Part shown: piece by piece, positions 1-9,116 of the stretch
How the letters are laid out: each line of letters begins with the position of its first letter
Position numbering within the stretch: the stretch's first letter is position 1
DNA from: Perlucidibaca wandonensis
GTDB lineage: Bacteria; Pseudomonadota; Gammaproteobacteria; Pseudomonadales; Moraxellaceae
Assembly (NCBI RefSeq): GCF_042677145.1
Contig: NZ_JBHTIT010000001.1
Location: 1,736,001-1,800,000, forward strand
Direction: 5' to 3'
DNA length: 64,000 bases
Program-made: the position numbers and the translations under genes
Notes under the pieces: model-generated
What the model saw: the letters and a program-made list of their open reading frames with translations, nothing else
The model's database searches: none
What the model was told of the DNA's origin: nothing

Positions 1-344
1 GCGTCGAGAAACTCACGTACGCCGGGATACACCGTGCTGAATTCGCACACCGCGTCTTCGTAGCGGTGCATAAAAGCGCTCAGCAATTGCTCGTTTTCAA
101 CTTGGCGCTGCATGGCGTTATCGAGCTGAGGCCGCACATGCTGCAGGGCGACATCCATTAAGCGTGCGGCACCACGACCAATGCCGTTGCGCACCACTTC
201 ATCGGCCACTGGCGGCAGAGCCAAGTCGTCCAGCGCGCGATTGAGCGCAATGGCAATATCAGCAGCGCTATCGGCAAGCGTGCCATCCAAATCAAACATA
301 ATGAGTTGCGGTAGACCACCAAACCAACTTTTCAGTTCATCCAT
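1..344 (-). CDS. gph: Phosphoglycolate phosphatase, N-terminal part (cut by window edge)
   Basis: HAD-superfamily phosphatase that removes the phosphate of 2-phosphoglycolate. About 114 residues are visible; the 3' end lies beyond base 1. The protein begins MDELKSWFGG and carries the HAD motif I FDLDGTLADS near residues 18-27, with the catalytic aspartates, followed by a helical cap with a VRNGIGRGA segment, as usual for Gph. It is the last visible gene of a leftward run amgK-murU-rpe-gph, 42 bases after rpe; rpe-gph adjacency is common in gammaproteobacteria. Because MurNAc-6-phosphate phosphatase (MupP) belongs to the same subfamily and amgK-murU lie upstream, MupP is a possible alternative, but the rpe neighbour and cap sequence favour Gph. 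Confidence 0.85.
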   Translation of the reverse strand, partial: MDELKSWFGGLPQLIMFDLDGTLADSAADIAIALNRALDDLALPPVADEVVRNGIGRGAARLMDVALQHVRPQLDNAMQRQVENEQLLSAFMHRYEDAVCEFSTVYPGVREFLD

Positions 345-386
345 GTCGCACACTCCGCTGTTAGAAAGCACTTCGACCAGTCTGCC

Positions 387-1061
387 CTAGCGTTTTGCTT
401 GCGCCAACTCCGCACGCATCGCAGCAATAGCTTCGGCATAACTCGGCGTATTGAAGATTGCCGAACCGGCAACAAACATATCAGCGCCAGCCTCGGCAAT
501 TTCACGAATATTTTTCGCGGTCACGCCGCCATCAATCTCTAAACGAATATCACGCCCCGAAGCGTCAATGCGTGCACGTGCTTCACGCAGCTTTGCCAAG
601 GTGCCGGGAATGAATTTCTGCCCACCGAAACCGGGGTTCACGCTCATCAACAAAATCACATCAACCTTATCCATCACGTAGTCAAGGTAATGCAGCGGCG
701 TGCCTGGATTAAACACTAGCCCGCATTTGGCGCCACCCGAGCGTATCAGCTCCAATGAGCGGTCGACATGATCAGAGGCTTCGGGGTGAAAGGTGACGAT
801 ACTGGCACCCGCTTCAATAAAATCACCGATCAGGCGATCGACCGGACGCACCATCAAATGCGCATCGATGGGCGCAGTGACGCCGTATTTGCGCAGCGCT
901 TTGCAGACCATCGGACCAATGGTCAGATTCGGCACATAGTGATTATCCATGACATCGAAATGCACGACATCGGCACCCGCTTCGAGCACGGCATCGACTT
1001 CCGCACCAAGGCGAGCAAAATCAGCAGACAGAATGGATGGTGCAATTAAAAACTCAGTCAT
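387..1061 (-). CDS. rpe: Ribulose-phosphate 3-epimerase
   Basis: Interconverts D-ribulose 5-phosphate and D-xylulose 5-phosphate in the cytosolic pentose phosphate pathway. The 224-residue TIM barrel has the usual family length. It starts with IAPSILSADF (Ser9), carries the metal/catalytic residues His34 and Asp36 in HFDVMDN, His68 in DAHLM and Asp177 in EIDGGV, and the phosphate-binding NPGFGGQ loop. The start is the ATG at 1061 rather than an upstream in-frame TTG, because it gives the family N-terminus and a GAGAG stretch lies just upstream. It lies 16 bases after murU and 42 bases before gph, so it is probably in the same operon. Confidence 0.95.
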   Translation of the reverse strand: MTEFLIAPSILSADFARLGAEVDAVLEAGADVVHFDVMDNHYVPNLTIGPMVCKALRKYGVTAPIDAHLMVRPVDRLIGDFIEAGASIVTFHPEASDHVDRSLELIRSGGAKCGLVFNPGTPLHYLDYVMDKVDVILLMSVNPGFGGQKFIPGTLAKLREARARIDASGRDIRLEIDGGVTAKNIREIAEAGADMFVAGSAIFNTPSYAEAIAAMRAELAQAKR

Positions 1062-1077
1062 AACGCTCTCGTACAAG

Positions 1078-1794
1078 TTAAATTTGGCGGGCGCAGATGG
1101 CCGTATCTAGGTCGGTAAGTCGCTGCGGCGTGCCAACATCAACCCAAGGGCCGGGAAAATACTCACCACTGGCACGGCCAGCGGCAATGGCATCATGCAG
1201 CAAGGGAGCCAATGGCCGCACACCTTGGCTTAAGCCCTGAAAGAGACTAGGACAATACACGGCCAAGCCGGCATATGTGAAGGCTGAGTCTTCACACTTA
1301 TCAGTCAGCAACGCCTGCTCTCCAACCACAGGGGCGCCAGATGTGATGCCCTGCAAGCCAAAATCACCCATTAAATTATGCTCAGGATTATCGACTAACA
1401 CTAAGTGTGCCTGCTTGCCAGGAGCCAACGCCCCGCGCAAGGCAGTCATGTTATAGCGCAGCCAAATATCGCCATTGACCAAGATAAATGGCTCATTGCC
1501 GATCAAGCTCAGCGCCTGCACGATGCCACCTGCTGTTTCCAGCGGCTTGCCATCAGGTTCATGCGACCAATGAATTTGCACGCCGAAACTGCGCCCATCT
1601 GCCAAGACCTGCTCGAGCTTTTTACCTAGCCATGCAGTATTAATAACGACTTGTGTTATTCCTGCCGCACGCAAAGCTTCAAGATGCCATACGATCAGCG
1701 GCTTGCCACCCACCTTGAGTAGAGGCTTCGGCGTGTCATCAGTCAGTGGCCGCATGCGCGTACCCAGACCGGCAGCCAGAATCATTGCTTTCAC
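1078..1794 (-). CDS. murU: N-acetylmuramate alpha-1-phosphate uridylyltransferase MurU
   Basis: Nucleotidyltransferase that makes UDP-MurNAc from MurNAc-1-phosphate and UTP, the second step of the MurNAc salvage route that bypasses MurA (the fosfomycin target). The 238-residue protein has the nucleotidyltransferase signature at its N-terminus (AAGLGTRMRPLT, residues 7-18, then PKPLL at 22-26) and a VDVGTPQRL end. Its start is GTG at 1794, overlapping the amgK stop by four bases (GTGA), which implies translational coupling. A general glucose-1-phosphate thymidylyltransferase-like annotation is possible from the fold alone, but the amgK neighbour identifies MurU. Confidence 0.9.
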   Translation of the reverse strand: MKAMILAAGLGTRMRPLTDDTPKPLLKVGGKPLIVWHLEALRAAGITQVVINTAWLGKKLEQVLADGRSFGVQIHWSHEPDGKPLETAGGIVQALSLIGNEPFILVNGDIWLRYNMTALRGALAPGKQAHLVLVDNPEHNLMGDFGLQGITSGAPVVGEQALLTDKCEDSAFTYAGLAVYCPSLFQGLSQGVRPLAPLLHDAIAAGRASGEYFPGPWVDVGTPQRLTDLDTAICARQI

Positions 1795-2846
1795 AAATAC
1801 GACTCCAATGTCGGCGCAGCACTCGGGTTGCGCGCTAAATATTCGGGCAAAATCTTCAGCAAGATGGCACGTAATGGTGCCAGCTCTGCATACGGCGCTA
1901 ATTCATCAAGCGCATAGCGATAGACCACAGGAATATCGTTGAGATAGCCATGCTTGCCGTCGCGAAAGCTTAGGCGAGCAAAAATACCCAACACTTTGAG
2001 ATGGCGTTGCACGGCGATCCAATCGCACCAGCGCGCAAACAAGCTCAAGCTAATATGTCGCTCAAGTTTGCCTGCCTGCTGCAGCTGGCGATGAAATTGC
2101 GCAATCCAACGATTGACATCCTCTGCCGGCCAAACCACATAGGCATCGCGCAATAGCGACATCAGATCATAGGTAATTGGCCCTGTTACCGCGTCTTGAA
2201 AATCGATAATGCCAAGCTCGCCTTCGGGCGTGAGCATGAGATTGCGCGAGTGATAATCACGATGAACAAAGCCGGTGGGCTGCTCTGCAATAGCATCGGC
2301 GATCAGACCAAATTGCGCCTCAAGAGCAGCTGCATCAACTTCATTTAAGGTCACGCCCAAGAGCTGCGGAATAAACCAATCACTGAGCAGACGCATTTCT
2401 GTTAGCAGGCGCTCACGGTCATAGCTAGGCAAGGCGTAATTGGTTGGCGCAGGGCAATCCAGCATATCGATCAATGCCGTCATCGCGGCACCATAAAGTG
2501 TGTTGACCGATGTCGCGCTCAGCTCCGAACCTAACAAGGTGTCGCCCAAATCGGTGAGCAGCATAAATCCTTTCGATGACGACCATGCCAGCACTTGCGG
2601 CACACACAGGCCGTGGTCGTGTAACGCACCGGCAATCGCCACGAATGGATGGCAATTTTCCTTTTCGGGTGGCGCATCGACAGCCACTAAACTGCCCTGC
2701 GAAAACACTTGGCGGAAGTAGCGGCGAAAGCTGGCATCGCCAGAAATCATCGTTAATGGGCCCATGGTGGAAGACCACTGCGGCTGGCCTTTATGCCAAG
2801 CGTGCAGCCATTGCGCGAGCTGTTGCGCGCGGACATCTGAGCTCAT
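1791..2846 (-). CDS. amgK: N-acetylmuramate/N-acetylglucosamine anomeric kinase AmgK
   Basis: Phosphorylates the anomeric carbon of MurNAc and GlcNAc recovered from recycled peptidoglycan, feeding MurU. It is an aminoglycoside-phosphotransferase-fold kinase of 351 residues, with the catalytic loop VHRDYHSRNLM (Asp197, Asn202) and the metal-binding IDFQDAVTGP (Asp215, Asp218). It is the first gene of the leftward operon and diverges from lptD with 78 bases between start codons, the arrangement known in Pseudomonas. The ATG at 2846 is preceded by AGGAAAATCC. A generic phosphotransferase call would be the fallback. Confidence 0.9.
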   Translation of the reverse strand: MSSDVRAQQLAQWLHAWHKGQPQWSSTMGPLTMISGDASFRRYFRQVFSQGSLVAVDAPPEKENCHPFVAIAGALHDHGLCVPQVLAWSSSKGFMLLTDLGDTLLGSELSATSVNTLYGAAMTALIDMLDCPAPTNYALPSYDRERLLTEMRLLSDWFIPQLLGVTLNEVDAAALEAQFGLIADAIAEQPTGFVHRDYHSRNLMLTPEGELGIIDFQDAVTGPITYDLMSLLRDAYVVWPAEDVNRWIAQFHRQLQQAGKLERHISLSLFARWCDWIAVQRHLKVLGIFARLSFRDGKHGYLNDIPVVYRYALDELAPYAELAPLRAILLKILPEYLARNPSAAPTLESYL

Positions 2847-2924
2847 TACGGGATTTTCCTAGCTGAACAGGGGTCAATGATTCTATTATCCGTTAAATCC
2901 TGATGCGACCCCTGCTTGCGCGCC

Positions 2925-5612
2925 ATGACAAATAAACTTGTAAATACTTCTGCAAAGGTGGCTTTTGCCCGCCTAACCCCTCTGGCTGCAGCACTTTTAG
3001 TGCTGCCTAGCGCCGGCTTATCTGCGTCACCATACGGCGTCGAGTCCAATGAAGGACTCTCAGTTTATGCCGCTGCTGAGCGTGACGATGAATTTATTGA
3101 GGCTCCTAAGCCACAACGTCCATCATCTTTGCTGATGCAACTGCCCAGCGTTCCTAGTCCGGTCGCTCCGAAATCGGTGAATCAGCCAAGCCCGAGCAGC
3201 GCGGTTATTCCGCCTACTATTGCTGAACCGGCAAGAATTATTGAGCCCGCGAAACCAGCCGACAAAGTTGTCGTGGATGCTCCAGCTGCTGCGACATCGA
3301 TAGCCGCCACGCCGACTAAAGATCTAGACAGTGTCGATACAGTCGGGACACGCCTAGGCTGGTTAACCACCGCTCAAATCGCACAACTGCCCGACGCCGA
3401 CAAGCCGCCATTAGATGCCACTTGCCAAGGCGCATGGGCCACGCCTGTGCCATTGAGCACACCATTGGGCGACTTAGACACCTCCGACATCGAGGCTCTA
3501 GCCAACTCATTAAGCTATAACGATGAAGGCGGCGCTGATCTCAGCGGCAGCGTGCGCATCACACAGGGCGGCCGCCTGCTCGAAGCCGACAGCGGCAGCA
3601 TCACGCAAGACCGTAACTTTGGTCGCTTCGATGGCAATGTGCGCATTGCTCAACCCGGCGTATTGCTCACCGGCGAACAAGCGGTAGTGAATATCAACAC
3701 CAGCGCAGGCCAACTACTCAGCAGCGAGTTTGTCTCGCAAGCCATGCATGCCCACGGCCGCGCCGATCGTATGCGCCGCTTTAGCGACGGCACGCTATTA
3801 ATCGACCGCGGCATTTACACCACTTGCGCACCAGGTAGTCGTGTCTGGTCATTTGAAGCGAAAGATATTGAGCTCAATCCCAACACCGGCATTGGCGAAG
3901 TTTATAGCGCTAAATTGCGCATTCAAGACGTGCCAATTCTGTACTTACCGTACTTCCGCTTTCCAATTGATGATCGCCGCCAAACCGGCATCTTGATTCC
4001 GCGCTTTGGTAACACCAACGATGGCGGCTTCGATCTGTCAGTGCCGATTTATTTGAATATTGCACCGCAACTCGATGCCACAGTGACACCGCGTCTGCTG
4101 AGCTCGCGCGGTGCCATGCTAGAAACCGAAACTCGCTATTTAACGCATGACTTTGGCAGCGGCGAGCTGAAAGCGGCTATTTTGCCTGGCGATCAAAAAA
4201 CAGGTGAAGATCGCAAGTCCGCCTCGCTAGATCAGCGCGCTGATTGGCAAAATGGCTGGCGCGCACGTACCTCGCTGAATTATGTCTCAGATAATTTCTA
4301 TTTCACCGATTTAGGCACTGACCTAAATCTCGCTAACCAAACGCACCAAGAGCGTTTAGGCGAAGTGTTTTACGACACACCAGACTGGCATTTCGTCGCT
4401 CGAGCACAAGGCTTCCAAACCATCGACCCTGATCTTTTAGATGTCGATAAGCCCTACTCACGCGTACCGCAATTTCTAGTCACCAGTGAGCGCGAGCGCT
4501 TACCGGGCTGGCAACGCAGCATGCGCGCGGAAGTAGCTCGCTTTGAGCGCAATATTGATGATGGCAGCGCGCCCGAAGTCAATGGCACACGCATACGCTT
4601 AGATCCAGAGGTTCGCTTTGATTATTCGCAACCTTGGGGCTATCTACGTCCAGCAGCCAAACTCAGCCACTTGAGCTATGCGCTCGATGGCAATGGCGTC
4701 ACTGGCAATGAAGATACCAGCCTAACTGTGCCAACGCTAAGTCTAGACACTGGTTTAATTTTCGAACGCTTCAGCAATAACGGCAGCTCGCAAGTACTTG
4801 AGCCTCGCCTGTATTACCTCTACGCGCCGAATCGCGACCAAAGCTCATTGCCTAACTTCGACAGCGCCGTGACCACATTTAGCTATGATCAGCTCTTTCG
4901 TGACACCCGCTTTTCCGGCGGTGACCGCATCGATGATGCCAACCAGGTCGCTATCGGCTTAACCTCCCGCTGGCTCGACGCCGATGGCTTTGAGCGCCTA
5001 CAAGCGTCATTAGGCCAAATTGTCTATTTGCGTGACCGCGAGGTTCGCTTAGATCCTGCTGTCGCAGTCGACACCAGCCCCGCATCTAGCTATGCCGGCA
5101 ATATGACTTTCCGCGCCAATGAAGAAACCAGCTTTTTTGCCGACTTGCTGATGGACTCTGAAGGCTCTCGCCTCTCGCAATACAGCGTTGGCGCTAGCTA
5201 CTTACCAAAAACAGGCGACCGCCTCTATAACGCCGGCTATCGCTTCCGCCGCGATGACCCAAGCATCGGCCAAAAAGCCGTCAGCCAAACTCAGCTATCC
5301 TTCGTTCAACCATTGGGCGTGAACTGGAAAGTGCTCGGCTTATGGAACTACGACATCAAGGAAAAAGAGTCACAAGAGGCTCTCTTTGGCGTATCGTACG
5401 AGGCTTGCTGTTGGCAGGTGCGCCTGTTTAAACGCAGTTTTATTGCCGATGCGGCGGCCAACAACAGCCCCACATCTGACCGTAGCCGCGAGGCTATCTT
5501 TATTGAAATCGTGCTGAAAGGTTTGGCAGGATTCGGCACTAACGTCGACACCTTGTTTGAGAAAAACGTGTTCGGCTACAACCAACTTGATCACAAAAAG
5601 GAAGGCTTTTAA
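2925..5612 (+). CDS. lptD: LPS assembly outer-membrane protein LptD
   Basis: Outer-membrane beta-barrel that, with the lipoprotein LptE, inserts lipopolysaccharide into the outer leaflet. The 895-residue product has a signal peptide (about residues 1-35), a variable Pro/Ala-rich stretch to about residue 145, a periplasmic LptA-like jellyroll (about 185-320), then the large barrel. The conserved C-terminal paired cysteines are seen in YEACCWQVRLF (Cys828-Cys829), and further cysteines occur in DATCQGAW and TTCAPGSR, matching the inter-domain disulfides of the family. The ATG at 2925 is preferred over an in-frame TTG nine bases earlier. The stop overlaps the surA start by one base (TAATG). Confidence 0.96.
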   Translation: MTNKLVNTSAKVAFARLTPLAAALLVLPSAGLSASPYGVESNEGLSVYAAAERDDEFIEAPKPQRPSSLLMQLPSVPSPVAPKSVNQPSPSSAVIPPTIAEPARIIEPAKPADKVVVDAPAAATSIAATPTKDLDSVDTVGTRLGWLTTAQIAQLPDADKPPLDATCQGAWATPVPLSTPLGDLDTSDIEALANSLSYNDEGGADLSGSVRITQGGRLLEADSGSITQDRNFGRFDGNVRIAQPGVLLTGEQAVVNINTSAGQLLSSEFVSQAMHAHGRADRMRRFSDGTLLIDRGIYTTCAPGSRVWSFEAKDIELNPNTGIGEVYSAKLRIQDVPILYLPYFRFPIDDRRQTGILIPRFGNTNDGGFDLSVPIYLNIAPQLDATVTPRLLSSRGAMLETETRYLTHDFGSGELKAAILPGDQKTGEDRKSASLDQRADWQNGWRARTSLNYVSDNFYFTDLGTDLNLANQTHQERLGEVFYDTPDWHFVARAQGFQTIDPDLLDVDKPYSRVPQFLVTSERERLPGWQRSMRAEVARFERNIDDGSAPEVNGTRIRLDPEVRFDYSQPWGYLRPAAKLSHLSYALDGNGVTGNEDTSLTVPTLSLDTGLIFERFSNNGSSQVLEPRLYYLYAPNRDQSSLPNFDSAVTTFSYDQLFRDTRFSGGDRIDDANQVAIGLTSRWLDADGFERLQASLGQIVYLRDREVRLDPAVAVDTSPASSYAGNMTFRANEETSFFADLLMDSEGSRLSQYSVGASYLPKTGDRLYNAGYRFRRDDPSIGQKAVSQTQLSFVQPLGVNWKVLGLWNYDIKEKESQEALFGVSYEACCWQVRLFKRSFIADAAANNSPTSDRSREAIFIEIVLKGLAGFGTNVDTLFEKNVFGYNQLDHKKEGF

Positions 5613-6997
5613 TGCGGCGCTATCTGCTGGCACTCACCTGCTTAACGACACTGCTAACTGGCGTATCGCACGCGGCGACAGCGGTCGATCAAGTCGCCGT
5701 CATCGTCAACGATGGCGTGATTTTGAAATCTGATATCGAAGCGCGTATGGGCGACCTGCGCTTTCAAGCGCAGCAGCGCGGCGCTCAAGTGCCAGACGAT
5801 GCGCAGCTATTTGGTGCCGCTCGCGAACAGCTGATCATGGAAAACTTGCAGCTACAACTCGCTAGCCGCAACAGCATTCGCCCTGATGACAATACCGTGA
5901 ATGCCGCGCTGGCAAATTTAGCCAAGCAAAATGGCTTAAGCCTTGACGCCTTTCGCGCCAAGCTCGACAGCACACCAGGCACTTCGTTCGAGTATTTGCG
6001 CAATGCCATTGCTCGCGAGCAAATCATTGAGCGTATGCGCCAACGCCGCATGAACGATCGCATCAATATTACTGATGCCGACATCAATCAGTTTATGGCC
6101 ACGCCTGCCGGCTCCGAGCTAAACCGACAGCTCGATGTTCAGCTCAATAAAAAGTCAGAAGCTGCCGCGCCCGTTGCAGCGCCAACCATGGAGTATTTAG
6201 TCACGCAAGTGCTAGTGCCCGTGGAAGAAAGTGCCAACGCTAAAGAGCAGCTGCGCTTAGCCGATCTCGCCAAGCAAATTCTGCAGTTGCAAGCGCAGGC
6301 AATGACTCCCGAGCAGGCCATCGATAGCTTTAAAGGCAAAGCTCCTGAGGCCGCAATTGAGCCATTAGGCTGGCGTAGCACTGCGCAACTGCCCGACTTA
6401 CTGCAAGCGCCGCTAGAGCGCTTGATCGCTGGTGATGCGCCAGAGCTAATTCGCTCACCGCGCGGCTGGCACTTAATTTGGCTACTGGATCGTCGCGAAC
6501 TGCGCAGCCCAAACACACTATTGCCGCCACCACCGCCCGTCCCTACTACGGTCGTTAAGCAGCGTGAGGTGCGTCATATTCTCATGCGTCCCAATGACTT
6601 GCAGTCTAGCGAAGACATTCGTGAAGTCATGAATGTGCTTTATAAGAAGCTGAAAAATGGCGCCGACTTTGCTGAGTTAGCACGCATCAATTCGCAAGAC
6701 CCAGGCTCTGCAGTAAAAGGTGGCGACTTGGGCTGGGTTTCGCCCGGCGACATGGTGCCTGAGTTCGACAGCATGATTGGGCAAACACCGATCGGTGCTA
6801 TTAGCCAACCATTCCAAAGTAGTTTTGGCTGGCATATTTTGCGCGTCGATGGCGAGCGTGAAAAAGATATGCGCGAAACCGTTCTACGCGATCGTGCTAA
6901 GCAGATTCTCTTTGCTCGAGCCTATGACGAAGAGCTTGGGGCATGGCTACGTGAGCTTCGCGCAGAGGCCTATGTCGACTTCCGTGGCAGCAACTAA
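5612..6997 (+). CDS. surA: Periplasmic chaperone / peptidyl-prolyl isomerase SurA
   Basis: Periplasmic chaperone for outer-membrane proteins, including LptD. The 461-residue protein has a signal peptide ending near ...LTGVSHA, the SurA N-terminal chaperone domain (AVDQVAVIVNDGVILKSD onward), and two parvulin domains at about residues 192-300 (EYLVTQVLVPV) and 317-415 (REVRHILMRP, GGDLGWVSPGDMVPEF). The second parvulin is the canonical one; the first is diverged. A Pro-rich spacer joins them. The start codon overlaps the lptD stop, so the two genes are cotranscribed and probably coupled. Only six bases separate it from the convergent kdpE-like gene. Confidence 0.96.
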   Translation: MRRYLLALTCLTTLLTGVSHAATAVDQVAVIVNDGVILKSDIEARMGDLRFQAQQRGAQVPDDAQLFGAAREQLIMENLQLQLASRNSIRPDDNTVNAALANLAKQNGLSLDAFRAKLDSTPGTSFEYLRNAIAREQIIERMRQRRMNDRINITDADINQFMATPAGSELNRQLDVQLNKKSEAAAPVAAPTMEYLVTQVLVPVEESANAKEQLRLADLAKQILQLQAQAMTPEQAIDSFKGKAPEAAIEPLGWRSTAQLPDLLQAPLERLIAGDAPELIRSPRGWHLIWLLDRRELRSPNTLLPPPPPVPTTVVKQREVRHILMRPNDLQSSEDIREVMNVLYKKLKNGADFAELARINSQDPGSAVKGGDLGWVSPGDMVPEFDSMIGQTPIGAISQPFQSSFGWHILRVDGEREKDMRETVLRDRAKQILFARAYDEELGAWLRELRAEAYVDFRGSN

Positions 6998-7003
6998 GCC
7001 CTA

Positions 7004-7687
7004 CTACTCTGCCGCCAAACGATAACCAACACCGAGCTCCGTTAGCAAATAACGGGGCTCGCTTGGATTGGCTTCAATTTTCTGTCGCAGTTGCCGCAAA
7101 TAAATCCGCAAATAGTGGGTGTCATCGCCATGATGGCGTCCCCATACCGCCTGCAATAGCTGAGCATGCGTGACCACTCGCCCAGCCGATTGCGCCAAAA
7201 TGGCCAACATCTGAAACTCTTTCGGCGTTAATCTCACCGGCACACCGGCCAGAGTGACTTGGCGTTGTGCTAAATCAATAAACAACTCAGCCACCGAATA
7301 TTGCTGACTAATTGGCGTACTTTCGAGCCGCCTCCTCTGCGCCACGCGTAAGCGCGCTAAAAGCTCAGCCACACCAAATGGCTTGGTTAAGTAATCCTCC
7401 GCACCGGCATCAAGCGCTGCAATTTTTTCCTCTTCGCGGCTGCGTGCCGATACCACAATAACTTGCGCTGCACAGCGCTCTTTCAGCCGCGGCAATAGCT
7501 GAAGGCCATCAATATCTGGCAGGCCAAGATCGAGCAAAATCAGTGCTGGATCATCTACGGCCACACGCGCTAAAGCTTCATTCCCCGACATCGCGGTGGT
7601 GACGACGTAGCCTTGAGCCGTCAGCGCCGTCGATAGTAATCGCACCAGGCTGGACTCATCTTCAATCACTAAAATATCAACGCTCAT
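7004..7687 (-). CDS. OmpR-family response regulator, KdpE-like
   Basis: DNA-binding response regulator of 227 residues. The receiver domain shows the acidic pair Glu9/Asp10, phosphoacceptor Asp53 in LLDLGLPD and Lys102 in LTKPFG. The C-terminal winged helix (about 128-224) has LTPKEFQMLAIL and THAQLLQAVWG, close to KdpE. It starts two bases after the upstream histidine kinase gene stops, so the two form one operon. No kdpFABC genes occur in this window, so the target may be a distant kdp operon or something else. KdpE-like is the best description; the regulon is unknown. Confidence 0.85.
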   Translation of the reverse strand: MSVDILVIEDESSLVRLLSTALTAQGYVVTTAMSGNEALARVAVDDPALILLDLGLPDIDGLQLLPRLKERCAAQVIVVSARSREEEKIAALDAGAEDYLTKPFGVAELLARLRVAQRRRLESTPISQQYSVAELFIDLAQRQVTLAGVPVRLTPKEFQMLAILAQSAGRVVTHAQLLQAVWGRHHGDDTHYLRIYLRQLRQKIEANPSEPRYLLTELGVGYRLAAE

Positions 7688-7689
7688 GC

Positions 7690-8865
7690 CTAGTCCCTAC
7701 CTTCGGTCGCTGCATTAGCTACTGCTGTTTGAGCACTATTGCTTGGCAATGCAAGCTCATCGTCATCTGAAGCCTCATCGTAGTCGAGCATGGGTTGCGC
7801 GCTCGTCGGCAAGCTCAGAGTAAAACGTGCACCTTGCGGATCTCGACTACTCGCCACAATGCTTCCGTCATGGGCATCCATAATGGCACGACAAATCGTC
7901 AAACCTAGCCCAGCGCCCGGTGCAGAACCCACGCTGTCGCCACGATAAAATTTCTGAAACAGCATGCTAGGGTCTTCACTAAAGCCCGGGCCATTGTCAC
8001 TAATGGTCAAAGTCACAACATCGGCAAGAACCTTGGCGCGCACAGTAACCACAGTCTGCTCCGGCGTGTATTTACCAATATTTTCAAATAAATTGGCGAA
8101 TACTCGCTCTAATAAACGTGGGTCAAAGCGCAGCAACGGCAAGTCATCAGGCAGTTCTACACGAATTTCTCGCGGCGCTAATGCACGACGCCATACCGCC
8201 AGAGCAGCGCCTAATACCTCTTCCAAGGCCTGCCAGTCTTGCTGCAGTTTTACCGGGCCGGACTCAAGTCGCGCTAACTCCAGCAAATTCTCAACGAGCA
8301 CCTGCATGCGCCGCGACTCATCATAAATAAGACTCATGAGTTCGCGCTGAGCGGGCTCATCTAAGGTGATTTCATCAGACATTAACGATGAGCTCGCACC
8401 CACTAGACTTGCCAATGGCGTGCGCAAATCATGCGATAGCGCGCTTAATACCGAGTTGCGAAGGCGTTCGGTCTCTAGCTCACGGGTATAGCGATACAGC
8501 CGGTCTAGCTCGCGCGCCCGCTCGGTAGCGACCAATGCTTGATCTCGCCAACGCGTGGTGAGCTGGCTAATAAACCAACTCAAACCGACAGTAATAAATA
8601 GCGTTAAGGCGTACTGCCCCGTTTCCGCAACATCCAAAAATGCCCATGGCACATAGAGCACGGCATAAGCCAAACCTCCCAGCACCGACGCCAACACAGC
8701 TGCGCCACGACCGCCCCAATAGGCCACCATGACGGCGGCCATAACAAATAGTAAGACGAGATTTGGTAGCGACACATAGGGCTGCAATAGCCATGCGAGC
8801 AAGGTAGTCGCCGCCAACACGCTGAGCGCAAAAACGTATGGGCGTAAACTCAGCCACGACAACAT
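7690..8865 (-). CDS. Membrane histidine kinase, short KdpD-like (DUF4118-HisKA-HATPase)
   Basis: Sensor kinase of 391 residues partnered with the KdpE-like regulator. It has four closely spaced hydrophobic segments (about residues 8-105, DUF4118 as in KdpD), a linker helix, HisKA with phosphoacceptor His145 in SALSHDLRTPLA, and an ATPase domain with NLFENIGKYTP, DNGPGF and GAGLGLTI. It lacks the roughly 400-residue N-terminal KdpD sensor and USP domains. The ATG at 8865 is chosen over ATGs at 8889 and 8877 because GGAGAG lies 4-9 bases ahead of it. A short acidic tail (DEASDDDE) is present. The stimulus cannot be read from the sequence. Confidence 0.85.
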   Translation of the reverse strand: MLSWLSLRPYVFALSVLAATTLLAWLLQPYVSLPNLVLLFVMAAVMVAYWGGRGAAVLASVLGGLAYAVLYVPWAFLDVAETGQYALTLFITVGLSWFISQLTTRWRDQALVATERARELDRLYRYTRELETERLRNSVLSALSHDLRTPLASLVGASSSLMSDEITLDEPAQRELMSLIYDESRRMQVLVENLLELARLESGPVKLQQDWQALEEVLGAALAVWRRALAPREIRVELPDDLPLLRFDPRLLERVFANLFENIGKYTPEQTVVTVRAKVLADVVTLTISDNGPGFSEDPSMLFQKFYRGDSVGSAPGAGLGLTICRAIMDAHDGSIVASSRDPQGARFTLSLPTSAQPMLDYDEASDDDELALPSNSAQTAVANAATEGRD

Positions 8866-9116
8866 AACGCTCTCCATGAAAGGCCACATAAAAAGCGTGT
8901 GTGAAAATAACTACGCCGATTTTACGGGATTTTTACTTGGCGGCGCGGAGCAATCATCTAACAATAGCCAAGTCGTTAATCAGGCCACCTCTGCTGGCCA
9001 TAACACCTGCACTGCAGCCCTTTGCGGTAGGCCTCCAGCGCAGAGCGTCCGACGTCGGCATTCACTCCCCTCTCAGGTTGCCTATGGCACAATGGCGTGA
9101 ATGACCGACGCACGGG

